Positions 7,610 through 15,568 of a stretch of DNA of 64,000 bases are shown here, piece after piece. The notes beneath the pieces are model-generated. The model made no database searches. It was not told the DNA's origin and worked only from the letters and a program-made list of their open reading frames with translations. The translations under genes and the position numbers were made by a program. The stretch is taken from positions 1 through 64,000 of the forward strand of contig NZ_CAJE01000011.1 of NCBI RefSeq assembly GCF_000308215.1, in the 5' to 3' direction. Within the stretch, counting starts at the first letter, position 1, and each line of letters begins with the position of its first letter. The DNA comes from Methanomassiliicoccus luminyensis B10 (GTDB taxonomy: Archaea; Thermoplasmatota; Thermoplasmata; Methanomassiliicoccales; Methanomassiliicoccaceae).

Positions 7610-8695
7610 TCAGGTCTCGTAGGGGGCCCAATCCTCCTGCCGGGGGCGGGGGCCCTCCCCCTCCGCCACGATGTCCGCGGCCATCCTCCGGTAGTCATTG
7701 GCGAAGCGGTCCATGGAGAACCTCTTGGCTATGACCTCCCGGGGGTGGACGGCGGGGCCGTCCAGCACCTCGTCGATGGCGTCGCTGTAGTCCTTGGCGT
7801 CGAAGGTGGGCACGATCCTGCCCACCGCCTCCTCGTCGAGGTCCTCGAACACCCCGGTGCGGGAGACGATCACAGGCTTGTCGCAGGCCATGGCCTCCAG
7901 GGCGGTGTACCCCACCGATTCGTACCGGGAGGGGAACAGCAGGAAGTCCGCTGCGGCGTAGTGCACCGGCATGTTCTCGTTGGGCACGTTCTTACGGGCG
8001 ATGCAGTTGCCGTTCATATCCGCCGAGGTCACGCACAGGAAGCGGACGTCGGGGCGCATCGCCGCGACCTTCTTGACCACATCGAACCCTTTGGTATTGT
8101 CCGGCCGGCCCACGAATATGCCCAGGGGCCCGTCCCACTTTATGCCCAAGGCCTCTCGTGCCTCATCCTGCCTCATCGGCCGGAAGCGGTCCATGGGAAC
8201 GCCGTGCTCGATGACCGAGGACCGGACCCCGTAGTGGTCCATCAGCTCTCTTCTGGTCTTGTGGCTCACCGCCACGCACCTCTTCCCGTGCGCGGCCACC
8301 ATCTCGAAGAAGGGCGAGAAGTACCGGGACGGGATGTAGCCGGGCGTGGACCTCAGGGTCTGCTCCGCCAGCCCTATGAGGGTGAAGTGGAATATGTTGA
8401 CCATGGGGATGCCCGGCGTCAGCACCGACAGCCACCATCCCGCGATGGAGTTGGATATCACCAGGTCGAAGTCCTCCCTCTTCATGATCTCCCGGAACCT
8501 CCTGCCGATGGCCAGCCCCTTGCGCGGCTCCTCCAGGTTCAGGTGGTCCAGGCCGAGGTCCAGACCGGTCCTCCGGGCGTCGGAGTATGTGATCAGGGTC
8601 AGGTCCGGGAACACCGTCTTCAGGTGCTCGTCGAACATCTCGGTGCCCCCCCGCACCTCCTCGAACTTGTATAGTGAAAGCAATGCTACTTTCAT
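7610..8695 (-). CDS. Family-4 glycosyltransferase (GT-B)
   Basis: A complete 361-residue GT-B enzyme. The N-terminal acceptor domain includes LVISNSIAGWWLSVL and VAVSHKTRREL. The donor domain shows LGIFVGRPDNTKGFD, the E-x7-E type motif in FPSRYESVGYTALEAMACDKPVIVS (Glu about 276 and 284) and a terminal helix with FSMDRFANDYRRM. It transfers a sugar from a nucleotide donor in surface-glycan assembly. The ATG at 8695 sits 66 bp from the divergent deacetylase gene at 8762, so the two share a short promoter region. Donor and acceptor are unknown. Confidence 0.92.
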   Translation of the reverse strand: MKVALLSLYKFEEVRGGTEMFDEHLKTVFPDLTLITYSDARRTGLDLGLDHLNLEEPRKGLAIGRRFREIMKREDFDLVISNSIAGWWLSVLTPGIPMVNIFHFTLIGLAEQTLRSTPGYIPSRYFSPFFEMVAAHGKRCVAVSHKTRRELMDHYGVRSSVIEHGVPMDRFRPMRQDEAREALGIKWDGPLGIFVGRPDNTKGFDVVKKVAAMRPDVRFLCVTSADMNGNCIARKNVPNENMPVHYAAADFLLFPSRYESVGYTALEAMACDKPVIVSRTGVFEDLDEEAVGRIVPTFDAKDYSDAIDEVLDGPAVHPREVIAKRFSMDRFANDYRRMAADIVAEGEGPRPRQEDWAPYET

Positions 8696-8761
8696 TGGAC
8701 GTACCCGCCTCTAGGCGCTTGTGTAAAGTTAATAAGGGTACGCCTTGCCTATTAGTTCCTT

Positions 8762-9499
8762 GTGGGAGCAGTGGGAGTTCAGAACGCGTCGCTGGAGCTC
8801 AGACTTATAATGGAAAAAATGCGGAACCGGTTCATGGTACCGTCCCGTCTGGAGGGCACCGCCTGGAGCCCCAAGGTGATGGACCTGCCGCCGGGAAGGA
8901 GGTTCCTGGTGGTCAGCCCGCACCCGGACGATGACGCCATCGGGTGCGGCGGCACCATCATCAAGCTCATCGACTCCGGCGCCGAGGTCAGGGTGCTCTA
9001 CCTGTCCATCCAGGACGGCGATTTCACCCGGGAGCGCCGCATGGAGGAGATCGAGGCGGCCCTTTCCCACCTCACCGTCACCAACCACCGGCTCCTGGAC
9101 ATGAGCTTTCCTTCGCCCAAGCGGACCGCAGAGGTGATCAACGAGGAGCTGAGCACCTTCAAGCCGGACGCTGTGTTCATGCCGTCGCCCTTCGAGAACC
9201 ACAACCAGCACTTGCGGGTGTTCGAGTCGTTCGGCTCCGCCTCCAACGGCTGGCACGGCGATGTCATCATGTTCGAGGTATGGGGGACCCTGATACCGAA
9301 CCTCCTGGTCCCGGTGAACGGGGTCATGGAGCGAAAGGTGGCGGCGGTGCGCCAGCACCACACCCAGGTCAAGGACATCGACTACGTCAGGGTGGTCCAG
9401 GGTCTGAACGGGTACCGGGCGGCCACCAGTGGTCTGGAAGGGTACGCCGAGGCGTTCATGTTCATCCCTTCTGGCGACCTGATCAAGATGTTCCATTAG
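8762..9499 (+). CDS. PIG-L/LmbE family zinc-dependent deacetylase
   Basis: About 245 residues with the zinc motif VVSPHPDDDAIGCGG (His-Pro-Asp-Asp) near residues 43-56 and a downstream His in PFENHNQHLRVF, as in N-acetylglucosaminyl-PI and mycothiol-type deacetylases. It should remove an acetyl group from an N-acetylated sugar on a lipid or nucleotide carrier. The GTG at 8762 gives the longest form. The ATG at 8810 (MEKMRNRF) is an alternative, just before the domain. Its end overlaps the convergent acyltransferase gene by 4 bp. A deacetylase next to an acyltransferase suggests N-deacetylation followed by N-acylation of a sugar (inference). Confidence 0.88.
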   Translation: MGAVGVQNASLELRLIMEKMRNRFMVPSRLEGTAWSPKVMDLPPGRRFLVVSPHPDDDAIGCGGTIIKLIDSGAEVRVLYLSIQDGDFTRERRMEEIEAALSHLTVTNHRLLDMSFPSPKRTAEVINEELSTFKPDAVFMPSPFENHNQHLRVFESFGSASNGWHGDVIMFEVWGTLIPNLLVPVNGVMERKVAAVRQHHTQVKDIDYVRVVQGLNGYRAATSGLEGYAEAFMFIPSGDLIKMFH

Positions 9500-10536
9500 C
9501 TGAGGGGCGCCTCTCTCAGCGCGTAGCCGGCACTGCGCAGCAGTCCGCGGTTCACCGTGCGCATGTGGGCCTGCTCCCGGTCCCGGGCGTTGAAGCGGTA
9601 CTTGTACGCCTCGTCGCCCCTGAGGAGGTCCACCTCCCTCTTGCCCCTGGTGCAGCAGTCCTCGATGATCTTGGACAGCAGTATCGACCCGGGGGAGTTC
9701 TTGGCCTGCTGGGGGCCGAAGCCGGAGAGGTAGTACATGTACCGCCCGTCGTCCTCGAACCCCATGGTTATGGCGACCGGCTCCTCCTTGATGGTCAGGG
9801 CGTGGAAGACCACCGAGCCCTCCTTGGCCAGCTCACGGGAGGCGCGGTCCACGAAGGACATCATCCCCGGGCCCTTGAGCACGTTGGAGAAGTCCCACCG
9901 CTGGTCGCTCAGCTCCTTGAGCACCTTGACCCCGCGCTGCACATCGTCCTTAGTGCGCCAGGCCTGGAAGGTGGCGCCCTCCTCCTGCAGCTTCCTCCAG
10001 TACCGCGAGAGATTGCCCCGCATGTTCTTGGAGAGATTCCCGACGTAGGTGCCGTAGTCGCACTGCAGGGGGATGTAGGGGGACGGCTGGTGCGCGATCT
10101 CCGCGTACGGGAACGCCGACCGCACCGCTCCGTCGGTCGGTCCTCCCGTCATCATGTCCCGGAGCTCGATGACGTCCCAGTCCGCCTTGGTCTGGATGTA
10201 GTCCCAGATCGCCCGGTGCACGTCCTCCCGCCCATCCTTGGCGATGATGCCGCAGCGGTCCGACGGCCCGGAGCCGATGAACTGCAATTTCTTCCAGCGG
10301 ACCACCTTGCCGCGGGAGGTCACCATCAGGGGGGCGTAGCCCACTGCCCGGCCGTCCTCCAGCACCTTGAGCACGAGCATTCCGCGGTCCTCCCCATACA
10401 CGTCCCACCAGGCTTTGAGCCACGGCAGCTTCAGGAAGAGCCGGTCCTCCTGGCTGGTGGCCAAAACATCGCTCCACTGTTCCTCCTGTCCTGCCAATCT
10501 GGACATGGAGCGTATCTCCTCGACCTCGAGGTTCAT
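9496..10536 (-). CDS. FemAB/CelD-like GNAT acyltransferase
   Basis: A 346-residue protein resembling the CelD/BcsL (Acetyltransf_6) group. The N-terminal half holds LFLKLPWLKAWWDVYGE and VGYAPLMVTSRG. The C-terminal GNAT-like half holds FHALTIKEEPVAITMGFEDDGRYMYYLSGFGP (split for reference near residues 240-271) and ending motifs EVDLLRGDEAYKYRF. Such proteins transfer acyl or aminoacyl groups to polysaccharides. It is the first minus-strand gene next to purC and converges on the PIG-L gene with a 4-bp overlap. The acyl donor and acceptor are not deducible. Confidence 0.82.
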   Translation of the reverse strand: MNLEVEEIRSMSRLAGQEEQWSDVLATSQEDRLFLKLPWLKAWWDVYGEDRGMLVLKVLEDGRAVGYAPLMVTSRGKVVRWKKLQFIGSGPSDRCGIIAKDGREDVHRAIWDYIQTKADWDVIELRDMMTGGPTDGAVRSAFPYAEIAHQPSPYIPLQCDYGTYVGNLSKNMRGNLSRYWRKLQEEGATFQAWRTKDDVQRGVKVLKELSDQRWDFSNVLKGPGMMSFVDRASRELAKEGSVVFHALTIKEEPVAITMGFEDDGRYMYYLSGFGPQQAKNSPGSILLSKIIEDCCTRGKREVDLLRGDEAYKYRFNARDREQAHMRTVNRGLLRSAGYALREAPLS

Positions 10537-10691
10537 TGAAATGAAACTATTGATGGGTTGGGCTTATGAACATTTCTATCGGTCCGTAAAATCTATTATT
10601 TTCCAGATATGGGAATCTCGGGGCGGCCAATGGCGACCAAAAGTGATATACCCACCCTACTTGTTACTTTGGAGCAGAGAGTGAGACCCAG

Positions 10692-11597
10692 ATGAAATTG
10701 CTCAGAACCGGCAAGGTCAAGCAGGTGTACGAGGTCGACGAGGGGACACTGGAGTTCCTGTTCACGGACAACATCTCGGTGTTCGACAAGAAGATCCCGT
10801 CCCAGGTCCCGTTCAAGGGAGAGACCCTCTGCCGGAGCGCGGCGTTCTGGTTCCAAGTGTGCCGCAAGGCCGGCATCCGCACCCACTTCACCGAGCTGGT
10901 CCCTCCGAACCGCATGAGGGTGAAGAGGGTCGAGGTCATCGAGGACTACGACAAGATCAACTGTTCCACCACCAACTACCTCATCCCCCTGGAGATAATC
11001 TCCCGGCACTATGTGGCCGGCTCGCTGTTCGACCGCATCCGGTCGCGCGAGATCAAGCCGGAGGAACTGGGGTTCTCCCCCAACCACGACGTGAAGTACG
11101 GCGAGAAGCTTCCCCAGCCGTTCTACGAGACCACCACCAAGCTGGAGAAGGTGGACCGCCTGCTGACGCGCGAGGAGGCGCTGAAGATCTCCGGCCTCAC
11201 CGAGGAGGAGATGAACCGCCTGATCGAGATGGTGGCCAAGATCGACGACCTCATCGCCTCGGAGGTCGAGGAGCGCATGCTCATCCACGTGGACGGCAAG
11301 AAGGAGTTCGCCTTCGACGACCACCGCCGCCTTATGGTCGTGGACACCTTCGGCACCGCCGATGAGGACCGCTGGTGGGACGAGGACCCCTATGCCAACG
11401 GGGAGTGCGTGGAGCTTTCCAAGGAGGCGGTCAGGCAGTACTACCGCGGCTCTGGGTATTACAATGCCCTCACCGCGGCCCGGAAGGCCAAGGGGGCCGA
11501 GCCGGACATTCCCGCCCTCCCCGCCGACCAGATCAAGAAGGTCAGCGACCTGTACATCGAGATGTTCGAGAGGATCACCGGGGAAAGCTTCCGGTAA
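10692..11597 (+). CDS. purC: Phosphoribosylaminoimidazole-succinocarboxamide synthase
   Basis: SAICAR synthase joins CAIR and aspartate with ATP hydrolysis in de novo purine synthesis. The 301-residue protein has the expected GKVKQVYEVDEGTLEFLFTD start, FTDNISVFDKK, the substrate-loop segment EIISRHYVAGSLFDR, and DDHRRLMVVDTFGTADEDR near residues 203-221, which carries the aspartates of the active site. The length fits the longer archaeal/eukaryal-like form. The ATG at 10692 follows a GGAGCAGAGAGTGAG purine-rich leader. It is monocistronic, between surface-polysaccharide genes on both sides, with no other pur gene in view. Confidence 0.95.
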   Translation: MKLLRTGKVKQVYEVDEGTLEFLFTDNISVFDKKIPSQVPFKGETLCRSAAFWFQVCRKAGIRTHFTELVPPNRMRVKRVEVIEDYDKINCSTTNYLIPLEIISRHYVAGSLFDRIRSREIKPEELGFSPNHDVKYGEKLPQPFYETTTKLEKVDRLLTREEALKISGLTEEEMNRLIEMVAKIDDLIASEVEERMLIHVDGKKEFAFDDHRRLMVVDTFGTADEDRWWDEDPYANGECVELSKEAVRQYYRGSGYYNALTAARKAKGAEPDIPALPADQIKKVSDLYIEMFERITGESFR

Positions 11598-11639
11598 CCG
11601 GGGTCCGTTCCGCCCCTGGCCTCCGCCGGGGAGGGGCGA

Positions 11640-12971
11640 TCACGACGTGCCGGACGGCAGCTGCCTCCGGGCCTCTTCGGAGATGTACTGGAAGCAGCCC
11701 TTCCCGGTCATGTCCCAGGTAATGGTCCCTTCCGCATAGGTCCCGCCGACCACGGTCACGCTCCCGGAGCTGTGGACCGTCCTGTTCTGGTGCCCCGTGA
11801 ACGTCCCCCCTCCCTGGTAGAACCCTCCGCGTCCCAGCGCGATGTCCACGGGGCCCTGGGAGACCTTGCCGGCGTACCCGGGGGCTATGGTGAACGATCG
11901 CGCCGTCAGGTTCCCTGCGTCCAGGTCCCAGGTGCAGTTCTTGGAGCTGGTGGCGTCCCAGATGTAATGGGCCCCTGTTGCCAGGGGAGCGTCGTTGACG
12001 ATGTCCCCCGTCCCGTTCACCTTGTACCAGTTCTCCTTGGTCGAGGCGAGCTCGTCGCCCCCTCCCCCGTCCCACACGTAGCGCTCTTTCGTCACGGTGG
12101 GGAGATGGTCCAGCGTTATGGCCTGGAGGCCGTCCGATCTCTGCCTGGCGACTATGTATTCGACAAGGTCCTGGAGCCTGGTATCCACTACCGAGGTGCC
12201 CAGGTACCCGGCCGGAGAAACATCATGGAGCAGGAAGATGACCACCGAGTCGGTGGCGACGGCATGGTCTATCAGCTGCTTGGCGTGCTCCAGGGACTGC
12301 GGGGTCACCGAGCCCACAATGGGTATGCCGGGGGAGTAGTCCTGGAGGTTGAGCCCCCTCCGGTCCAGGGGGCCGTATCCGCCCCGCTGCTGGTCATAGA
12401 CCTCCGCGGCCGCCGCCACATCGGCCTGGTCGTACCTTCCCCAGGGATAGGCGAACGAGGTCGCGTCGATCCCGTTGGCCTGCAGCGCGGCCTTGGACGC
12501 GGCGAGCTCGGACATGGCCTGTTCCGGGGACAGTGACAGGAAGTCGGCGTGGCTCTTGGAATGGCTGCCGATCTCCCACCCGTTGGCCTGGAGGTCCCGA
12601 AGCTCGGCGGCGTTCATCATCTGGCGGCCCTCGAAGTAGCCGCCGATGGAATCGGTCACGGCGAACACGGTGCCGTTGATGCCGGCAGGGGACATGATCG
12701 GATAGCCGTACTGGTAAACGCTCTTGGCCCCGTCATCGAAGGTCAGGAGGACATAGCCGAGCCCGTCGGCCTCGGGGTCCGGCTCTATGTACGGCTCCGG
12801 GCCCTGGTCCGCGGCGGGGGTGCTCTCCCGCTCGTTGAACCACGCGTGCATGGTCATCACGCCGCCGGAGGCGGCCACTACCACGGCCACGAGAACGATG
12901 ATCAATGTCCTCGACGGCCTCGCTCTCCTTATCCTATTCAGAGCATGCTTAAGGGATTCAGAAACCGGCAT
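11640..12971 (-). CDS. Secreted polysaccharide deacetylase (NodB domain)
   Basis: A 443-residue protein. A membrane or signal segment (about residues 22-45, TLIIVLVAVVVAASGGVMTM) precedes a NodB homology domain from about 75 to 300. Motif 1 is VLLTFDDGAKSV with the catalytic-base and metal Asp pair, motif 2 is EIGSHSKSHADF with the metal His pair, and later motifs are FAYPWGRYD and FLLHDVSPAG with the final His. It should N- or O-deacetylate a polysaccharide outside the cell. The C-terminal ~130 residues form an extra beta-rich region with repeated short strands (about 325-435), possibly a carbohydrate-binding domain. It converges on purC. Confidence 0.9.
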   Translation of the reverse strand: MPVSESLKHALNRIRRARPSRTLIIVLVAVVVAASGGVMTMHAWFNERESTPAADQGPEPYIEPDPEADGLGYVLLTFDDGAKSVYQYGYPIMSPAGINGTVFAVTDSIGGYFEGRQMMNAAELRDLQANGWEIGSHSKSHADFLSLSPEQAMSELAASKAALQANGIDATSFAYPWGRYDQADVAAAAEVYDQQRGGYGPLDRRGLNLQDYSPGIPIVGSVTPQSLEHAKQLIDHAVATDSVVIFLLHDVSPAGYLGTSVVDTRLQDLVEYIVARQRSDGLQAITLDHLPTVTKERYVWDGGGGDELASTKENWYKVNGTGDIVNDAPLATGAHYIWDATSSKNCTWDLDAGNLTARSFTIAPGYAGKVSQGPVDIALGRGGFYQGGGTFTGHQNRTVHSSGSVTVVGGTYAEGTITWDMTGKGCFQYISEEARRQLPSGTS

Positions 12972-13113
12972 TCATTTGCATTCTACGTTGGCCCCTGGTT
13001 TATACACGTTGTGGCGCCGCCAATAGCCCTCTTGAGTCCTCGTCAGCTCGCGGCTCACGGTTTGCCTTGGGTCAACTGCTTGACCACTCCAATATATTGC
13101 TCGAAGTCCGCTC

Positions 13114-13869
13114 CTAAATGACCGAAGCCTCTACTGCGACCTCACCCGTGATGGTATCCCACACACTCATGCACCTATCTGGATACTCCATGCGGACCCT
13201 TTGAGCGAGATTACCTATCTTTGCTGGCGAGTGCCACATGATCGCGTAAATAACACAAGCGTCCTTCAGCAGTTTATCTCCTGCTTGACGGCCGACGATC
13301 GATTTCAGCTTCATCTCGAGAAGGATGTGTGGAGGTGGGATCATCACCTGAAAATCATTCATGTCGAGCATGACCCCACAATTCTCATCAAAGATTCTGG
13401 ATATCAACGGCTCATCGAGCGGGTCGACCTTGAAAATCTGTTTGTGCATTGAATGGATATTGTCTACCATCATGTCGACGAACAGATTGATGATCTCATG
13501 ACTGGGTTCTCTTTTTGCTTGCTCTTCCGTCAGGACATTACCCGTTTCTCTCTTCATCATCTTGCAATATCGGAAGGACCCATGAGGAGCATATCCATTT
13601 TCCCTCAGCACGATCAAAGCTCTGGAAAAGTTGCTGTCCATCAATGCCGCCTCGCCCCAGCTGGGGTCGATATGGAATCCCAAGTCGATGTCTCTAGAAC
13701 CTAGGTATGGCGAACCATGCTCGTGGGAGTACGACTCATTTACAGTAAGGTATGTTGCCCATCCACCGATCAGAGCAAACGGTTCAGGCAAACCTATAGC
13801 TAGATGCCTTAAGGCCATAAGAGCGGTATCTGTCTCTTGACGGTCGTAAATCTGTTTTGTCATGATCAT
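13114..13869 (-). CDS. AbiEii-like nucleotidyltransferase (putative type IV toxin)
   Basis: A 251-residue protein with the minimal nucleotidyltransferase signature: Gly35-Gly36 in LIGGWATYL, then Asp60 and Asp62 in GSRDIDLGF. A later lysine-rich helix (LLEMKLKSIVGRQAGDKLLKD, about 194-213) fits AbiEii/MenA-type enzymes, which arrest growth by modifying tRNA or other RNA. The start ATG overlaps the stop of the upstream gene by 4 bp (ATGA), the usual antitoxin-toxin coupling. The DNA is clearly more AT-rich than purC and egsA on either side, which suggests acquisition. Function is inferred from motif plus context. Confidence 0.7.
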   Translation of the reverse strand: MIMTKQIYDRQETDTALMALRHLAIGLPEPFALIGGWATYLTVNESYSHEHGSPYLGSRDIDLGFHIDPSWGEAALMDSNFSRALIVLRENGYAPHGSFRYCKMMKRETGNVLTEEQAKREPSHEIINLFVDMMVDNIHSMHKQIFKVDPLDEPLISRIFDENCGVMLDMNDFQVMIPPPHILLEMKLKSIVGRQAGDKLLKDACVIYAIMWHSPAKIGNLAQRVRMEYPDRCMSVWDTITGEVAVEASVI

Positions 13870-14483
13870 ACTTCCTTATATTCTCTTTCCACGAGTAGGT
13901 CCGCCGCCTCCGCACATTCTGCCCCATTCCTGTACAGGTCAACGATGAGCTGCTGTATCGAGACCACTGGCTTGTTCTCGACCATGCTCTGCTCAAAGAA
14001 CACATGCGGATCGGCCAGGATGATCTGTACATTCCCCCTCCCAACATAGCCATTGGCCGATAGGTGCGAATGCCAAGCGGCCGCATCCTCCTGCCGGATA
14101 TAGATCTCCCTGTATCGGGGGAATAGATAGTGCCCGACCAGGTTCTCAGCATAGTATCCCGTGTATGCGAAATATAACGATGTTTGCTCCAGCACATCGT
14201 CCGGGTTCTGGATATGGTATTCTCTAAAGACCCTGAGGTCATTTCGATCGGCCCATCTAGAGAACATGCCTTTTGGATCAATTACGCGGTATCTCTCGAT
14301 CAAACCCGCTTCTTCGAGCTCTGCTAGATTCTTGTATGCCCAGCCATAGCTGGTCCCAGCTTCCTTTGCCACACGGTACCAAGTAGGATTTGGTGTCTTT
14401 TTGCTTAACAGGACTCTGTAAATCCTTTCTACCTTATCGCCGTACATGGTCTTGGGATCATGGTGGGCAGGCTCTCTTATCAT
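13866..14483 (-). CDS. AbiEi-like winged-helix antitoxin/repressor
   Basis: A 205-residue protein. The N terminus (about 15-75) looks like a winged helix: VAKEAGTSYGWAYKNLAELEEAGLIER. The C-terminal domain contains VENKPVVSIQQLIVDLYRNG followed by ECAEAADLLVER, which matches the AbiEi C-terminal pattern. In known type IV systems AbiEi represses its own operon and neutralises AbiEii without stable binding. The ATG at 14483 lies 5 bp from the nearer of two promoter dyads, so the transcript must be nearly leaderless. It is translationally coupled to the toxin gene by a 4-bp overlap. Confidence 0.68.
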   Translation of the reverse strand: MIREPAHHDPKTMYGDKVERIYRVLLSKKTPNPTWYRVAKEAGTSYGWAYKNLAELEEAGLIERYRVIDPKGMFSRWADRNDLRVFREYHIQNPDDVLEQTSLYFAYTGYYAENLVGHYLFPRYREIYIRQEDAAAWHSHLSANGYVGRGNVQIILADPHVFFEQSMVENKPVVSIQQLIVDLYRNGAECAEAADLLVEREYKEV

Positions 14484-14487
14484 CTGT

Positions 14488-14510
14488 ATATCTCATTTAG
14501 TTTATGATAT
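14488..14510. promoter_or_regulatory. Dyad operator 1 of the AbiE-like operon
   Basis: ATATC-N13-GATAT, followed by TTTA. It is directly repeated at 14526 with nearly the same inner sequence (TCATTT then a variable GT-rich stretch). It lies immediately upstream of the antitoxin ATG and overlaps the probable promoter. Confidence 0.65.
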
Positions 14511-14525
14511 TTAACAATGACGGAT

Positions 14526-14548
14526 ATATCTCATTTTGTAGGTGATAT
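14526..14548. promoter_or_regulatory. Dyad operator 2 of the AbiE-like operon
   Basis: A second ATATC-N13-GATAT element followed by TTTT, in the same orientation as the first and 38 bp from it. Direct-repeated dyads of this kind are what an autoregulating winged-helix antitoxin would bind cooperatively. Confidence 0.65.
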
Positions 14549-14649
14549 TTTAATCAGACGGACATTCTCAATCTAGAATACATACGCGTAGTCCAAAGCC
14601 GTATTTCGAAAACCAATGTGCCAGCCTCATGATGTGGCGAGGACGTTAC

Positions 14650-15126
14650 TTAGATTGCCATTGGCAATCGAGGAGACACGCTCCGTTGGGCGATTCGCGA
14701 GTTCAGCTCCTCCACGAACCTGTCACGTTCGGCCGGCGTGAAGGAGATGCGTCTTTTATGTCGCCCCTCCCGATAGTGGATCTCCACGAACTTGAGCGAT
14801 GTGGCGGCGGTCTTGACAAAGGTCTCTGTCCATCTGACCGGGCCGGCGGATATGATGTTCTCGTACGGGATGCTGGCATCGTTCATGTAGGACCGGACAT
14901 GGACCGCCTCTTCTCCCAGCTCGTAGCGGCCGTAGATGTAGTTGGGCAGCAGGACGATGACGGTGACAACAGCGACACCGATCCCGATGATGTACATGAC
15001 CAGGTTGGCGGGCCAGCCGGAGGACAGGCCAAGGCCGATAAAGATGGCCGCTATGGCTACGAACCCCACCGTTTCCGCGTGGAACCACTGGTCCCTCTGC
15101 TGACCGAAGACCATTGGGCCGTTCAT
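14650..15126 (-). CDS. Small membrane protein with PH-like domain
   Basis: A 158-residue protein. Two membrane helices (about 18-36 and 42-60, VGFVAIAAIFIGLGL and VMYIIGIGVAVVTVIVLL) precede a beta-rich domain with a terminal helix (SFTPAERDRFVEELNSRI), the outline of bacterial PH-like domains (bPH_5/DUF304 type). The ATG at 15126 shares a base with the UPF0179 stop (TAATG), so the pair is coupled; upstream in-frame codons belong to the other gene. The function is unknown. It is the last gene of the egsA operon, so a membrane or lipid role is plausible but only inferred. The protein at 36781 has a similar C-terminal domain. Confidence 0.75.
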   Translation of the reverse strand: MNGPMVFGQQRDQWFHAETVGFVAIAAIFIGLGLSSGWPANLVMYIIGIGVAVVTVIVLLPNYIYGRYELGEEAVHVRSYMNDASIPYENIISAGPVRWTETFVKTAATSLKFVEIHYREGRHKRRISFTPAERDRFVEELNSRIAQRSVSPRLPMAI

Positions 15127-15551
15127 TATTCCAGAGCGACCTCGACCAGCCGGATGCCTTCCGGGCACTTGATCTCCTCGTCGATGCGAGCGACCCTGAA
15201 CTTCATGTTCCTCTCCAGCCCCACCGGGTGGCAGGTGCGGTAGTTGGGGCAGCCGAGGGTATGGCACTTCACCGTCTCGAAGGTGATGGTGGACCCCTCC
15301 ATGGCGTACTTCTGCAGCAGCGCGCACTTGACCGGGACCTTCTCCACCTCGACCACGCGGACCCCCTCCTCATGGATGCGGCATTCGTGCTTCACCTCGC
15401 GCACGTTCTTGATGCGGTACATTCCGCCCGCGTCAAGATTGAAGCATACCCCCTTGAGCTTGCAGTCCCTGCATTCGGTCAGGGGGCCGCGGTACACGAA
15501 CTCCTCCCCCGCTTTGGCTAGGTGCTCTCCTATGAGCGTGATGACTACCAT
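15126..15551 (-). CDS. UPF0179 family cysteine-rich protein
   Basis: A 141-residue archaeal protein of unknown function. It has the family pattern of paired cysteines: ECRDCKLKGVC near residues 25-35, HECRIHEEG, KCALL and the distal HTLGCPNYRTC. The spacing suggests metal binding, probably zinc or an iron-sulfur cluster. It lies 17 bp after egsA and overlaps the PH-domain gene by one base, so it is the middle gene of an operon. The wide conservation of UPF0179 in Euryarchaeota suggests a core role. Linkage to lipid synthesis is a hint only. Confidence 0.9.
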   Translation of the reverse strand: MVVITLIGEHLAKAGEEFVYRGPLTECRDCKLKGVCFNLDAGGMYRIKNVREVKHECRIHEEGVRVVEVEKVPVKCALLQKYAMEGSTITFETVKCHTLGCPNYRTCHPVGLERNMKFRVARIDEEIKCPEGIRLVEVALE

Positions 15552-15568
15552 TTACTTCCCTCCCTTGC

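Noticed and set aside
14488-14548. The two AbiE promoter repeats as the start of a CRISPR array
   Set aside because: There are only two copies, they are dyads with a short spacer, and they sit at the promoter of an autoregulated gene pair.
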